Shown here: in pieces, positions 50,953 to 60,175 of the stretch
Layout of the letters: every line of letters starts with the position of its first letter
Numbering within the stretch: the stretch's first letter is position 1
NCBI GenBank assembly: GCA_018713255.1
Contig: DVFL01000005.1
Coordinates: forward strand, 62,001 to 126,000
Direction: 5' to 3'
DNA from: Candidatus Cottocaccamicrobium excrementipullorum
Lineage (GTDB): Bacteria; Bacillota; Clostridia; Lachnospirales; Lachnospiraceae
DNA: 64,000 nt
Translations under genes and position numbers: made by a program
Notes under the pieces: model-generated
Database searches by the model: none
Told to the model about the DNA's origin: nothing
The model's input: the letters and a program-made list of their open reading frames with translations, nothing else

Positions 50953-53064
50953 TCACAAAACATCGTCTTTGTGGTAAAGTACCAAGGCACTGTACGGAGG
51001 CAATTTCACCTGCAGATATCCCGCAACAGCTGTGTAGACGGCTGTATCCTTCTCGAACCCCTGATTTGTGGTACGCAGCAACTGTTTTAGTTCCACATTA
51101 TAAAATCTGGTGATCCCTGATTTCCACACGGGAATCTCTATCTCATGTTCCTGCTCATCATTGTTGATGGACACAATCACCTGTTCCTCAAAAGAGAACC
51201 GGCTGTAAGTCAAAGTCTGATAGCCATTCTGCAGAAACAGCAAAGAGCCGGATCTTAACACTTCATATTTCTTATGAATCTCAATCATTGTCTTGTGGAA
51301 ATCCAACAGCTCATGATTTTCATTGCCCCACGGGTAGGATCGACGATTATCCGGGTCTGTGAACCCGCAAAGTCCCGCCTCATCTCCATAATAGACAGTG
51401 GGAGCGCCCGGCCAGGTCATCTGAAGAACAACTGCCTCTCTCATAACCGCCGGATTGATTCCTTCCTCCGCCGCATGATGTCCCAGGTGCTGAACCCTGC
51501 CCACCTTCCGGTTCGTTCTGGTCAAAAATCTGGAGTGATCATGATTGGAAAGTTCATTCATGGCAGTCTGCAGAGATCCTGTGTGAAAATTGGCCATATG
51601 AACTTTCATCGCGCCTATAAATGCGTCGCTGTTTCCCAGCAGATCATGACGATATTCATCACTGTGCTTTTCCATACCTGTCAGAAACCAGGTCACCGGC
51701 TCCATGAACGCATCATAGTTCATGATGGTATCCCACTCATCACCTGCCAGCCATCCTCTGGAATCCCCATAATGTTCTGCCAGAATGATTGCCTCCGGAT
51801 TGGCTGTCTTTACTGCTTTTCTGAAATCCTTCCAGAACTGATGGTTGAATTTATTGGAGTATCCCAGATCCGCAGCCACATCCAGTCTCCATCCATCCAC
51901 GTTGTAAGGAGGTGAGACCCATTTTCTTCCGATATCCAAAATGTACTGATACAGCTCCGGTGAATTCTCATAATTCAGTTTGGGCAAGGTGTCAAAAGCC
52001 CACCAGCCATCGTAGGTGGGATTATAGGGCCACCTGCTCTCATCAAAAAACTTAAAGTAAGATCGATACGGGCTGTCCGAAGAAATATAGGCACCTTTCG
52101 GATAGTTCTCCTGTCCTTCGTAGATTCTCTCCCGGTCCATCCACTTGTTAAACGATCCACAATGGTTGAATACACCATCCAGAATAATCTTCATTCCCCT
52201 CGCATGGACAGCCTCCACCAGCTGGATGAACAATTGATTGCTGGCCTCCAGATTTTCCCGATTCGTAACTCTCTGAATATATTTCGTGGCACGGATATTT
52301 TCCCGGTCCCCCTCATGGAGACATTCCCCTCCGTCATTCACAATCTTTCCATAATGGGGATCCACATAATCATAATCCTGGCAGTCATACTTATGGTTGC
52401 TCGGAGAGACAAAGATCGGATTCAGATATAGCACTTCCACGCCCAGATCCTGAAGGTAATCCAGCTTGTCAATAATACCCTGCAAATCTCCCCCGTAGAA
52501 CTCTCTCACGCCCATCATGGCCGGAAGTTTATTCCAGTCCTCCACACGGACACTGTAATCTCCGATATAAGCATACTCTCTGGTCTCCACATCGTTGGTC
52601 GGGTCTCCATTGCAGAACCGGTCTACGTAAATCTGATAAAATACTGCTCCCTTTGCCCAGTCAGGGGTCTTAAATCCTGGCCGAATGACAAAAGCATTCT
52701 CCTCCTGCGGTTCCAGACAGACACCCTGGCTGTTATAGTAACAAGTCAGCTGCCCTGTGTGAACCTTGAAATAATATCTGCATACCTCTTCACCCATGGT
52801 AATCTTACCCGCATAGTAATCAAAGCCCTTCTCGGTTTTTTCCACCTGCATCTCGGTGATTCTGCCGTCATGTATCAGATAAACGCTGTCGACGTTATTC
52901 CGGATCGTACGGAACCGTATCTTCACTTCATCTCCCACTTCCGGTTCCATGGGAATCCGATAATACTTACTTCCATCACTAAATAAAGCGTCCTTGTTAA
53001 ATACCGGACGCATTTGTAATATATATTGCTGAGTGATAATAGGTTCCAAGTCTCTTGTATTCAT
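50953..53064 (-). CDS. GH13 alpha-amylase family, neopullulanase-like
   Basis: 703 residues without signal peptide. An N-terminal CBM34-like beta domain (to about 125), then the barrel with VFYQIYVDRFCNGD, DGVFNH, nucleophile Asp395 (GWRLDVA), acid/base Glu430 (ILAEHYGD) and Asp509 (LSNHDHSR), and a C-terminal beta domain. The N-domain plus barrel layout fits cytoplasmic cyclomaltodextrinase/neopullulanase enzymes that cut maltodextrins. The 80-residue insertion at 240-280 (IRATKYIQRVTN) is somewhat longer than usual. It stands alone between the ftsH operon and the tRNAs. Confidence 0.9.
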   Translation of the reverse strand: MNTRDLEPIITQQYILQMRPVFNKDALFSDGSKYYRIPMEPEVGDEVKIRFRTIRNNVDSVYLIHDGRITEMQVEKTEKGFDYYAGKITMGEEVCRYYFKVHTGQLTCYYNSQGVCLEPQEENAFVIRPGFKTPDWAKGAVFYQIYVDRFCNGDPTNDVETREYAYIGDYSVRVEDWNKLPAMMGVREFYGGDLQGIIDKLDYLQDLGVEVLYLNPIFVSPSNHKYDCQDYDYVDPHYGKIVNDGGECLHEGDRENIRATKYIQRVTNRENLEASNQLFIQLVEAVHARGMKIILDGVFNHCGSFNKWMDRERIYEGQENYPKGAYISSDSPYRSYFKFFDESRWPYNPTYDGWWAFDTLPKLNYENSPELYQYILDIGRKWVSPPYNVDGWRLDVAADLGYSNKFNHQFWKDFRKAVKTANPEAIILAEHYGDSRGWLAGDEWDTIMNYDAFMEPVTWFLTGMEKHSDEYRHDLLGNSDAFIGAMKVHMANFHTGSLQTAMNELSNHDHSRFLTRTNRKVGRVQHLGHHAAEEGINPAVMREAVVLQMTWPGAPTVYYGDEAGLCGFTDPDNRRSYPWGNENHELLDFHKTMIEIHKKYEVLRSGSLLFLQNGYQTLTYSRFSFEEQVIVSINNDEQEHEIEIPVWKSGITRFYNVELKQLLRTTNQGFEKDTAVYTAVAGYLQVKLPPYSALVLYHKDDVL

Positions 53065-53183
53065 AAAGCCATCCCCTTAATAGTCATCATTATTTATATT
53101 CTATCTTAATCCCCAAAATTATACAATATTTTTTCAAAAAAAGAAGCCTGTTTCTCTACTTATATTATATATCTTATGATATG

Positions 53184-53213
53184 AAAAAAGACAGCCTTTC
53201 GACTGTCTTTTTT
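53184..53213 (-). terminator. Terminator of the ftsH operon
   Basis: Stem AAAAAAGACAG with CTGTCTTTTTT, eight-base loop, T6 on the exit side. Symmetrical, so also usable on the other strand. Confidence 0.85.
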
Positions 53214-53321
53214 GGAGAAGGTATTTCTTCTTATGGGGTGTAGCAAAAACTATATAATGTATTGGGGGGTTTTTACGATGTATATTATAGCAACGGTCAA
53301 GTAAAAAGTGTGCATAAACAT

Positions 53322-53347
53322 CACAAAAATTTTATTTAATTTTTGTG
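53322..53347 (-). terminator. A+T-rich hairpin just after ftsH
   Basis: Perfect 10-bp stem CACAAAAATT/AATTTTTGTG with a six-base loop, 13 bases past the ftsH stop. No clean T run follows, so it may be a first weak terminator or an mRNA-end stabiliser ahead of the stronger one at 53184. Confidence 0.5.
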
Positions 53348-53359
53348 CATGTTTTTCCG

Positions 53360-55204
53360 TCATTCTAAAACTGCACTATTTTCGTCTGTGAAAAGTGCCT
53401 CAAATTCTTCTCTCTGGATCTTTTCCTTCTCAATCAGGAGTTCTGCGCATTTATGAAGAACATCCTCATGAGCCAGAATCAGCTCCTTCGCTCTCTCGTG
53501 GCACTGTTCCACAATCTTGTGTACTTCTCCATCGATGGTCTTTGCTACTTCCTCGCTGTATCCCCTTGTGTGTGCCAGATCACGGCCAATAAACACCTCA
53601 TCGCCGTCATTTCCGTAGACCACAAGGCCCACCTTATCTGACATACCATACTTGGTCACCATGGCATGGGCAGTGCTTGTGGCACGCTTAATATCATTGG
53701 AAGCTCCTGTGGTGACATCACCGAAAATGATTTCCTCCGCCACACGGCCGCCCAGCAGGACGGTAATATCCTCCAGCATCTGCTGCTTTGTGTTAAACAT
53801 TTCATCATTTTCCGGAAGAGGCATCGTATAACCTGCGGCTCCCATTCCGGTGGGAATGATGGAAATTGTATAGACAGGCCCCACATCCGGAAGCACATGG
53901 AATAAAATCGCATGGCCCGCCTCGTGATAGGCCGTAATCTTTTTCTCCTTATCTGAGATCAGTTTACTCTTCTTCTCCGCGCCGATTGCCACTTTGGTAA
54001 ATGCACTCTTAATATCCGACTGAAGCACATAGCCCCGATTCTGCTTCGCAGCAATAATCGCCGCTTCATTCAGTAAATTTTCCAGGTCTGCTCCGGTAAA
54101 TCCGGCAGTTGTCTGGGCGATCTGTTTTAGATCCACATCATCTCCCAGAGGCTTATCATGGGCATGCACCTTCAGAATCTCTTCTCTGCCTTTCACATCC
54201 GGGCGTCCCACACCCACTTTTCTGTCAAATCGTCCCGGACGCAGAATTGCAGGATCAAGAATATCAACCCGGTTCGTCGCCGCCATGACAATAATTCCCT
54301 CGTTGACTCCGAATCCATCCATCTCCACAAGGAGCTGGTTCAGAGTCTGTTCTCTCTCATCATGGCCTCCTCCCATTCCGGTTCCCCTCTGTCTGGCCAC
54401 TGCGTCGATCTCATCGATGAAGATGATACAGGGGGCATGTTTCTTGCCTTCCTCAAACAGATCACGGACACGGGAAGCACCCACGCCCACAAACATTTCC
54501 ACGAAATCAGAACCGGAAATTGAGAAAAACGGAACTCCCGCCTCTCCTGCCACAGCTTTTGCGAGCAAAGTCTTTCCAGTACCGGGAGGGCCCACAAGCA
54601 GAACACCTTTTGGAATTCTCGCCCCCACTTTCGTATATTTCTGGGGATCTTTCAGAAAATCCACCACTTCCTGCAAATCTTCTTTCTCTTCATCCAGTCC
54701 TGCCACATTGTCAAATGTCACCTTTTTCTCATCCGGGCTGGTCATTTTTGCACGGCTTTTGCCGAAATTTATCATTTTGGCATTGCTTCCGCCGCCACCG
54801 CCGCCTGCCATCTGGCGGTTCATCCACATGAACACAAACACGACAATTCCAGCGATCAGAAGGGACGGAAGAATTGAGGACATAAACATGCTGTCCTGCG
54901 GCACATCGGAGATCAGCGGATCAACCGAGTACTCTCTGACAATCTGCTCCACTTCCTTGACATCCGTCACATAAAATTGTCTGGTCTCTCCATTTTTCAG
55001 CTCCACACTCACCCGTCCTGTCGGTACCTGACGGTTCTGATGAATGGCAACCTGGGAGACCTGATCTTCCTGGAGTGCTGTCTCCATCTGTTCCAGAGTA
55101 TAACTGCTCTGGTCATTAATCTGTTCATTTAAGTATAAGTAGCCTGCAATCATCATGATAATCAAAATGAGATAGAAGCCTACTCTACTGGATTTCCTGT
55201 TCAC
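53360..55204 (-). CDS. ftsH: ATP-dependent zinc metalloprotease FtsH
   Basis: 614 residues: two helices (about 9-25 and 109-128) around a 80-residue outer domain, AAA+ domain with Walker A GPPGTGKT (205-212), Walker [12 protein letters not shown] region RPGRFDRK, and the zinc site HEAGH (427-431). It degrades misfolded membrane proteins and regulators. The start is GTG with AAAGGAG ten bases upstream. The poly-Gly stretch (134-139) at the hinge to the AAA domain is a common variant. It ends the tilS-hpt-ftsH run, as in Bacillus. Confidence 0.98.
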   Translation of the reverse strand: MNRKSSRVGFYLILIIMMIAGYLYLNEQINDQSSYTLEQMETALQEDQVSQVAIHQNRQVPTGRVSVELKNGETRQFYVTDVKEVEQIVREYSVDPLISDVPQDSMFMSSILPSLLIAGIVVFVFMWMNRQMAGGGGGGSNAKMINFGKSRAKMTSPDEKKVTFDNVAGLDEEKEDLQEVVDFLKDPQKYTKVGARIPKGVLLVGPPGTGKTLLAKAVAGEAGVPFFSISGSDFVEMFVGVGASRVRDLFEEGKKHAPCIIFIDEIDAVARQRGTGMGGGHDEREQTLNQLLVEMDGFGVNEGIIVMAATNRVDILDPAILRPGRFDRKVGVGRPDVKGREEILKVHAHDKPLGDDVDLKQIAQTTAGFTGADLENLLNEAAIIAAKQNRGYVLQSDIKSAFTKVAIGAEKKSKLISDKEKKITAYHEAGHAILFHVLPDVGPVYTISIIPTGMGAAGYTMPLPENDEMFNTKQQMLEDITVLLGGRVAEEIIFGDVTTGASNDIKRATSTAHAMVTKYGMSDKVGLVVYGNDGDEVFIGRDLAHTRGYSEEVAKTIDGEVHKIVEQCHERAKELILAHEDVLHKCAELLIEKEKIQREEFEALFTDENSAVLE

Positions 55205-55221
55205 TTACCTTAAATCTCCTT

Positions 55222-55746
55222 TCATCTGCTTTCTACCACGCCAATAAAGGGAAGATTACGATATTTCTGCGCGTAATCCAGACCGTATCCTACCACGAAT
55301 TCATCCGGAATCTCAAAACAGCAATAATCCACCTTCACATTCTTGACACGGCGCTGCGGTTTATCTAACAGTGTGCAAAGGCGCAGACTGCTGGGATTCC
55401 TGCTCTCCAGGACTTTCATCAGATAGCTCAGAGTTCTTCCGGAATCCACAATATCCTCCACGATCAAGACATCTTTGCCCTCCAGCGGCTGATCCAAATC
55501 CTTTACAATTTTCACAACGCCACTGGACTTGGTATCATCTCCGTAACTGGAAACAGACATAAAATCCAAACTCACAGGAACGGTAATCCTCTTTGCCAGT
55601 TCACAGGTAAAAAAGACGCCTCCCTTTAAGACACATATCAGATGAATTTCCTTTCCTGCGTAATCCCGGCTGATTCTTGCCGCGATTTTGCGGATTCTCT
55701 GGTCAACTTCCTCTTCGCCTAGCAGTACTCTAATTTTCTCACTCAC
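55222..55746 (-). CDS. hpt: Hypoxanthine phosphoribosyltransferase
   Basis: 174 residues with the PRPP loop VLIVEDIVDSGRTLSYL and the N-terminal CVLKGGVFF loop. It converts hypoxanthine and guanine to IMP and GMP. GTG start overlapping tilS by eight bases, GGAGG eight bases before. Its order tilS-hpt-ftsH is strongly conserved; in Bacillus, HprT and TilS act together on ftsH expression. Confidence 0.97.
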   Translation of the reverse strand: MSEKIRVLLGEEEVDQRIRKIAARISRDYAGKEIHLICVLKGGVFFTCELAKRITVPVSLDFMSVSSYGDDTKSSGVVKIVKDLDQPLEGKDVLIVEDIVDSGRTLSYLMKVLESRNPSSLRLCTLLDKPQRRVKNVKVDYCCFEIPDEFVVGYGLDYAQKYRNLPFIGVVESR

Positions 55747-57124
55747 TTCCCCATCCTCCTTGGTATTTTATCTCTAACACTCTCTTTGTCGATTCTGTAA
55801 TTTTGTAAGCTTCGCTGATCCTTTTCCCCACAATCCATAGAATCTCCTGACCGCTGGCAAGCAGCATCAGATGATCTCTCTCCAAACGGGGAATTTTCTC
55901 ATCAATCAGATAATCTTTTAACTTCTTTTTTCCTCCCTTAGAGGTCACCACCAGGTAATCTCCGGGCCTTCGATTTCTAATCTGCAAAGTTGTCTTTATT
56001 CTATCATAATCAAACCATTTCGTATATGTCTTTTCCGGAATATTCTGGGATTTGTACAAAAAAATACGTGTCTCCCACAGCCCTTCCTTACACTGTATTC
56101 TTCCTGGAACCGGCAGATTCCACTCACATAGTTCCAAATTCTGCCTTTCTTTTTTATATTTTTCCAACAGGACTCCGCCATAGACCCGGTGTGCTGTAAT
56201 TTTACCATAAATATTCACCTGTTTTCCTGTTTCTTTTTGAAACAGATCCAGAATTTTTTCCAGGTGATCTCCTGACAAATCTTTTCTCTGTCCGCACAAT
56301 TGTTCCAGTGCCTCCAAAACTGCATAGTTCTGTATGATGGGAGCTTCTTTCCCGATCTCACTGGATATCTGAATGGCATCATCCAAATTTTGGGCGTACA
56401 GCTGGAGTACTTTTCTGGCCTGTGCACTCATATACGCCTCCACCTGTGCAGCGATGCCAGCAGTCTTCGCCAAATGCTCTACTGTTCTTTGATTTACATT
56501 CTCCTCCAGATACCCCACCACATGTCTGCGTATTCGGTTTCTGACATACTGGTCTGACAGATTGGAGCTGTCCGTGCGGTAAGGAATTTGATTTTCACTT
56601 AAATAATGATCAATTTCTTTTCTCTCTATACACAAAAGGGGACGTATGATGATTCCCTGCACCGGCAGCATCCCGCTCAGCCCCCGGATACCGCATCCCC
56701 TCGCCAGGTGATAAAGAACGGTCTCTGCCTGGTCGTTCTGGTGATGCGCCAATGCAATCTTATTTCCCTTCCACGTTTTCAACACATGATCATAGGCCAC
56801 ATGGCGCATCTGTCTTCCCGCCTCTTCTTCACTCCACCCTTTTTCCCTGGCAATCTTCGGGACCTGATAGTGAAAGGCATAATAAGGAATCTGGTGTTTT
56901 GCACAGTAATCTTCCACCAGTTTTTCATCCAGAGACGCCTCCTCTCCCCGGATCCCGTGGTTGACATGGACCGCGCAGAATTGAAAATTGCAGCGGTTCT
57001 GCAGCTTTTGCAGCAGAAAAAGCAGGGCCATAGAGTCCCCGCCTCCAGAGATGCCGGCCACAATCCGGTCATTCTCAGCCACCATATGATACTCCTGCAT
57101 ATACTGCCAGACTTTCTCCTCCAT
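55739..57124 (-). CDS. tilS: tRNA(Ile)-lysidine synthetase
   Basis: 461 residues from the ATG that follows AGGAG (a GTG at 57145 lies inside spoIIE). PP-loop SGGGDS at 26-31, HVNHGIRGEEA, ALAHHQNDQAETVL, and the C-terminal substrate domain (RRPGDYLV). It adds lysine to C34 of tRNA-Ile so that AUA is read as Ile; it is essential. Useful here as an in-window comparison for the unknown PP-loop protein at 33.5 kb, which lacks these partner motifs. Confidence 0.97.
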   Translation of the reverse strand: MEEKVWQYMQEYHMVAENDRIVAGISGGGDSMALLFLLQKLQNRCNFQFCAVHVNHGIRGEEASLDEKLVEDYCAKHQIPYYAFHYQVPKIAREKGWSEEEAGRQMRHVAYDHVLKTWKGNKIALAHHQNDQAETVLYHLARGCGIRGLSGMLPVQGIIIRPLLCIERKEIDHYLSENQIPYRTDSSNLSDQYVRNRIRRHVVGYLEENVNQRTVEHLAKTAGIAAQVEAYMSAQARKVLQLYAQNLDDAIQISSEIGKEAPIIQNYAVLEALEQLCGQRKDLSGDHLEKILDLFQKETGKQVNIYGKITAHRVYGGVLLEKYKKERQNLELCEWNLPVPGRIQCKEGLWETRIFLYKSQNIPEKTYTKWFDYDRIKTTLQIRNRRPGDYLVVTSKGGKKKLKDYLIDEKIPRLERDHLMLLASGQEILWIVGKRISEAYKITESTKRVLEIKYQGGWGSE

Positions 57125-57132
57125 TTTCTCTC

Positions 57133-58626
57133 CTACTTCTTCCACATTCCTGCCACCAGGACAGTCATATCATCCCGTGCTTTATAGTCACTGTATGCCA
57201 GCACTCTTTCCATAATTCCTCTGCTCATCTCACGGGGTGCTTCCTCGTGCACATCCATGATAATCTCTTTCATGGTCTCCTCTTCTTTCTCCTGAGGCAG
57301 CGCATCCAACACCCCATCCGTCACCATAATCACATAATCCCCGTGATACAGCTTCCTGGCAGCCGTCTCAAAATCTGCCTGTTGAAGAAATCCTGCCGCC
57401 AGACTGGTGGAAGTGATGGCCTCCACCCAGTGATCTCTCTTGATAAAGGTCGTTGCCGCGCCTGCTTTCAGGAAACTGCATACCCCCGTATAGAGATCCA
57501 GGCTGCACATGTCAACCGTGGAAAACATCCCATCCTGCCTTCTCAAAAGCAAAGCCGAATTCACCATTTTCGCGGCCGTCTCCTGGGAAAATCCTGAACT
57601 CAAGAACTGTTCCAGCAGTTCCACCACCGTCTCGCTTTCCTTGCAGGCATCCATTCCGGAGCCCATCCCGTCCGACAGACACATGACAAAACGGCCGTTC
57701 TCTTCCAGAGAGCAGGAGTAATTGTCTCCTGACACCTTTTCCTGTTCCCTGGTAATTTTCGAAGCTCCGTAGAGTACCTCGTAACTGACATCTTCAATAA
57801 AATGTACGGTATGATACTCTCCGTTCACAATGCATCGGCTGTCCTTGACCGGAGCCATAGGCATTCCATAGACATCCGAGAGCAATTGAGCTACTTCTGT
57901 CATCGATACACATTGTCCGCCTCTGGCGCGCATATTGAGAAACACCTGACGGCGCCCCTCCACCTTGTCCATCACCCAGACGTTTTTGATCAGGATCTGT
58001 TTTTTCTTTAATTTTTTCTGGAGTTCTTCCCTGAGTTCCGGCTCCGCCTGTTCAATATCATAGAGATCATCTGCCATTGCCTGCATGATCTTTGACACCT
58101 CATCCAACTGTTGAGCCACCGCCAGACGCCCCTCGATCATCCGGTTATTCCAGACCAGATTCTGTTTTTCTTTCTGAAAATACTGTCTGGCCTCCTCATA
58201 AAACAGTCCTGCCCTGGCGCACATTCTGGTCCACTCCATCTTGGATTTCCGCACTTTTTCTTCCTGCCCGTCTTCAATGGCCCGGATCAGAGAACAAGCG
58301 CCCTCATACATCTCATGTTTCTGCTCGCCCCAGCAGAAATCTTTCTGATAACATTTGGAACAAATCTTTCCGCTGGCCTGACAAAATACCCAATCCACCT
58401 GTCCGGCACTCAGATAGTCGGTTCGAAAAGGCATTCCATAAAAGGTATCTGCCAGTTTCTGAAACGACTGGGCATACCGCTCGGCCTTTTCTTTCTGAGG
58501 ATGACTCTCACACAGCTGTGTCAGTTCTTCCTCTTTGGATGTCCGGCGTGACAAGACAGTTTTTGCCATGTCCCGCAAAATGAATAAACCTATAATTGCG
58601 AGCATGGCAATCACCCATTCCTGCAT
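57133..58626 (-). CDS. spoIIE: SpoIIE-like PP2C phosphatase, short membrane part
   Basis: 497 residues. One N-terminal helix (about 4-22), a regulatory region with a Cys cluster (FCQASGKICSKCYQKDFC), a helical linker, and a C-terminal PP2C domain with CLSDGMGSGMDA, GAATTFI and MVTDGVLDALP. SpoIIE dephosphorylates SpoIIAA to activate sigma-F in the forespore. Bacillus SpoIIE has about 827 residues and ten helices; here the multi-helix part is missing or reduced to one. The context (divIC before, tilS after) and a Spo0A-type promoter support orthology. Confidence 0.9.
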   Translation of the reverse strand: MQEWVIAMLAIIGLFILRDMAKTVLSRRTSKEEELTQLCESHPQKEKAERYAQSFQKLADTFYGMPFRTDYLSAGQVDWVFCQASGKICSKCYQKDFCWGEQKHEMYEGACSLIRAIEDGQEEKVRKSKMEWTRMCARAGLFYEEARQYFQKEKQNLVWNNRMIEGRLAVAQQLDEVSKIMQAMADDLYDIEQAEPELREELQKKLKKKQILIKNVWVMDKVEGRRQVFLNMRARGGQCVSMTEVAQLLSDVYGMPMAPVKDSRCIVNGEYHTVHFIEDVSYEVLYGASKITREQEKVSGDNYSCSLEENGRFVMCLSDGMGSGMDACKESETVVELLEQFLSSGFSQETAAKMVNSALLLRRQDGMFSTVDMCSLDLYTGVCSFLKAGAATTFIKRDHWVEAITSTSLAAGFLQQADFETAARKLYHGDYVIMVTDGVLDALPQEKEEETMKEIIMDVHEEAPREMSRGIMERVLAYSDYKARDDMTVLVAGMWKK

Positions 58627-58665
58627 ATGTTCCCCTCCCCCTTCTGATTTTTATTATCAGAAGGG

Positions 58666-58698
58666 ATTATACGGGATTTCCTTTAAAATCTTTGTCAA
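58666..58698 (-). promoter_or_regulatory. Spo0A-dependent-type spoIIE promoter, 21-bp spacer
   Basis: Minus strand TTGACA (58693-58698), 21 bp, TATAAT (58666-58671). The -35 is embedded in a perfect 0A box, TTTGTCAAA on the plus strand (58691-58699). A weaker copy (TGTCGCGAA, 58710-58718) lies upstream. Bacillus spoIIE and spoIIG are known for such over-long sigma-A spacers activated by Spo0A~P. A 10-bp palindrome (CCCTTCTGAT/ATCAGAAGGG, about 58639-58665) covers the start region. Confidence 0.75.
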
Positions 58699-58740
58699 AT
58701 CCGGATACCTGTCGCGAAAAATTTTCAGACAAAAAATAAC

Positions 58741-59049
58741 CTATTCCTGCTCTTCAAAGACAACCTCATTGTCCTTGACCAGCCCCAGCTTATTTCTCGC
58801 CACATCTTCCGCATATTCATCGGTCTGCATATATTCTTTTTGCTTATCGATCTCCTTTGTCCGTTCCTGTTCTGCCTCGATTTGTTGATTCAGATTTTCC
58901 TCTCTCTTCTGGTAGAAATCCAGTTGGCTGCGCAGGTTCTGACCTTCGTACAGGAGTACTCCCAGCAGGATCACTGCGACGACTCCGATGCTGAACATTC
59001 CCATGCGGATTCTTTTTCGGATGCCTCGATTGTTTTTTGATTTTCCCAA
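58741..59049 (-). CDS. divIC: Septum formation initiator DivIC/FtsB
   Basis: 102 residues: a basic start, one helix (about 18-36), then a coiled coil (YQKREENLNQQIEAEQERTKE) and the end part YAEDVARNKLGLVKDNEVVF, the FtsB/DivIC signature. It joins the divisome core with FtsL and DivIB. The start is TTG behind GAGGGTT; ATG at codon 16 would remove the basic part. Its first 206 bases overlap yabQ in another frame. Confidence 0.9.
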   Translation of the reverse strand: MGKSKNNRGIRKRIRMGMFSIGVVAVILLGVLLYEGQNLRSQLDFYQKREENLNQQIEAEQERTKEIDKQKEYMQTDEYAEDVARNKLGLVKDNEVVFEEQE

Positions 59050-59476
59050 ATTTATGAACCCTCTTATTATTCTTCAATCTTTTACGTTTATCAACGAAAA
59101 TTTTACATCTTTTCCTGAGAAATAGCAACCTTTTTAGCAAAAAAAACAATCCTCTGACCGGAACTTTCAAGATCCCTGTAAGAAAACTCACAAAAACCGA
59201 ACTTATTGTCACATGATATCCCGCGGCCCCTAAAATCGTCCCCAAAACAGCATAACTTCTTATATTTCCATCACACTTGAGAAATATCTGATAAAATAGG
59301 AAAAATCCGCAGGCAGTCCAGTAAAACAAATCTTCCGCTCCCACCGCCGCTGTGCTGTGGGGAATCACCCTGCGAAGTGCTTTTAAGACATCATAGGTAA
59401 GAGCAGCGGCCATGCCGCTGAGACAGAAAAAAAACAGTGCCCAAAGTTCATATTGTATGTACTCACTCATAGGCAC
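58844..59476 (-). CDS. yabQ: Spore cortex biosynthesis protein YabQ
   Basis: 210 residues, five or so helices to about 125 (opening IQYELWALFFFCLSGMAAALTYD), then a strongly basic, low-complexity tail. The tail from about residue 142 is read from the same DNA as divIC in a different frame and has no family signature, so it is an extension free to drift. YabQ is needed for cortex formation in Bacillus. The start is GTG directly after the yabP stop, or ATG two codons later; no good ribosome site, so translation is coupled. Confidence 0.87.
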   Translation of the reverse strand: MPMSEYIQYELWALFFFCLSGMAAALTYDVLKALRRVIPHSTAAVGAEDLFYWTACGFFLFYQIFLKCDGNIRSYAVLGTILGAAGYHVTISSVFVSFLTGILKVPVRGLFFLLKRLLFLRKRCKIFVDKRKRLKNNKRVHKFGKIKKQSRHPKKNPHGNVQHRSRRSDPAGSTPVRRSEPAQPTGFLPEERGKSESTNRGRTGTDKGDR

Positions 59477-59761
59477 TCACTGAAACAATCTGGACAGCAG
59501 AGATTCTCCTCTTTGTCCCAGAGATTTCTCTTCTGTGTAGACTAGACTGTCAATTCTTCCTTTCAGCTCGACCAGCCCTTGCTCCAGATCCAGCTGTTCC
59601 ACATGAAGATTCTCACCTTTGATGGTAATGATACCACAGTGAACGGACAGAATAATCAATTTTTCATCGAAAGACCTCACGTCAGACACTCCGGTTATCC
59701 GGCCATGTTGTCTTTCCTCCAGGCTCAAACTGTGAAAACTGTCTTTTCTTTTTTCTTCCAA
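59477..59761 (-). CDS. yabP: Sporulation protein YabP
   Basis: 94 residues of the YabP/YqfC fold (RITGVSDVRSFDEKLIILSVHCGIITIKGENL), a small beta protein of the mother cell acting with YabQ. The start is TTG behind AGGGGA. A sigma-E-like promoter lies 30 bp upstream, so yabP and yabQ, and perhaps divIC by read-through, can be expressed in the mother cell. Confidence 0.9.
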   Translation of the reverse strand: MEEKRKDSFHSLSLEERQHGRITGVSDVRSFDEKLIILSVHCGIITIKGENLHVEQLDLEQGLVELKGRIDSLVYTEEKSLGQRGESLLSRLFQ

Positions 59762-59790
59762 GATTCCATCCCCTGCATCCTTTTATCAAT

Positions 59791-59819
59791 AGTCTATGAA
59801 TCCTGAAAAAAATGTATTC
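59791..59819 (-). promoter_or_regulatory. Sigma-E-like promoter of yabPQ
   Basis: Minus strand GAATACA, 14 bp, CATAGACT. The -10 matches seven of eight bases of the Bacillus consensus CATACANT, and the spacer is the usual 14. It lies between rqcP and yabP. Confidence 0.6.
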
Positions 59820-59828
59820 CTCACTTCT

Positions 59829-60068
59829 CTACAGGTAGCGGTATAAACTCTCCACTTCCTCTTTGCGGACAGTTTCCTTGATCTCCAGCACCTCAACTTT
59901 CACGGTCCGGCTTCCAAACTGGATCTCAATGATATCCCCTGGTTTCACCTTCACAGAGGCTTTCGCAGGCTTCCCGTTGACCAGAACTCTTCCCGCGTCA
60001 CAGGCCTCGTTCGCAACCGTTCTTCTCTTAATCAGCCTCGATATTTTCAAAAATTTATCCAAACGCAT
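59829..60068 (-). CDS. rqcP: S4-domain RNA-binding protein RqcP
   Basis: 79 residues from the ATG behind GGGAG. A single S4 domain, RLDKFLKISRLIKRRTVANEAC and GRVLVNGKPAKASVKVKPGD. In Bacillus RqcP (YabO) works with RqcH to add alanine tails on stalled peptides at the ribosome. It lies between hup and yabP, as in Bacillus, where the order is mazG-yabO-yabP-yabQ. Confidence 0.93.
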   Translation of the reverse strand: MRLDKFLKISRLIKRRTVANEACDAGRVLVNGKPAKASVKVKPGDIIEIQFGSRTVKVEVLEIKETVRKEEVESLYRYL

Positions 60069-60118
60069 ATTTTGCTCCCTTTCTATATTCGTGAGAGGAA
60101 TCACCTGATAAAATTGTT

Positions 60119-60163
60119 TAAAAAAGACTGCCGCAGAGAAAGCATAATACGCCTCTGCAACAG
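60119..60163 (-). terminator. Terminator of hup
   Basis: Minus strand 11-bp stem CTGTTGCAGAG/CTCTGCGGCAG (two G-U pairs), then TCTTTTTT, just past the hup stop at 60176. Confidence 0.8.
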
Positions 60164-60175
60164 CCTTTCCGATTC

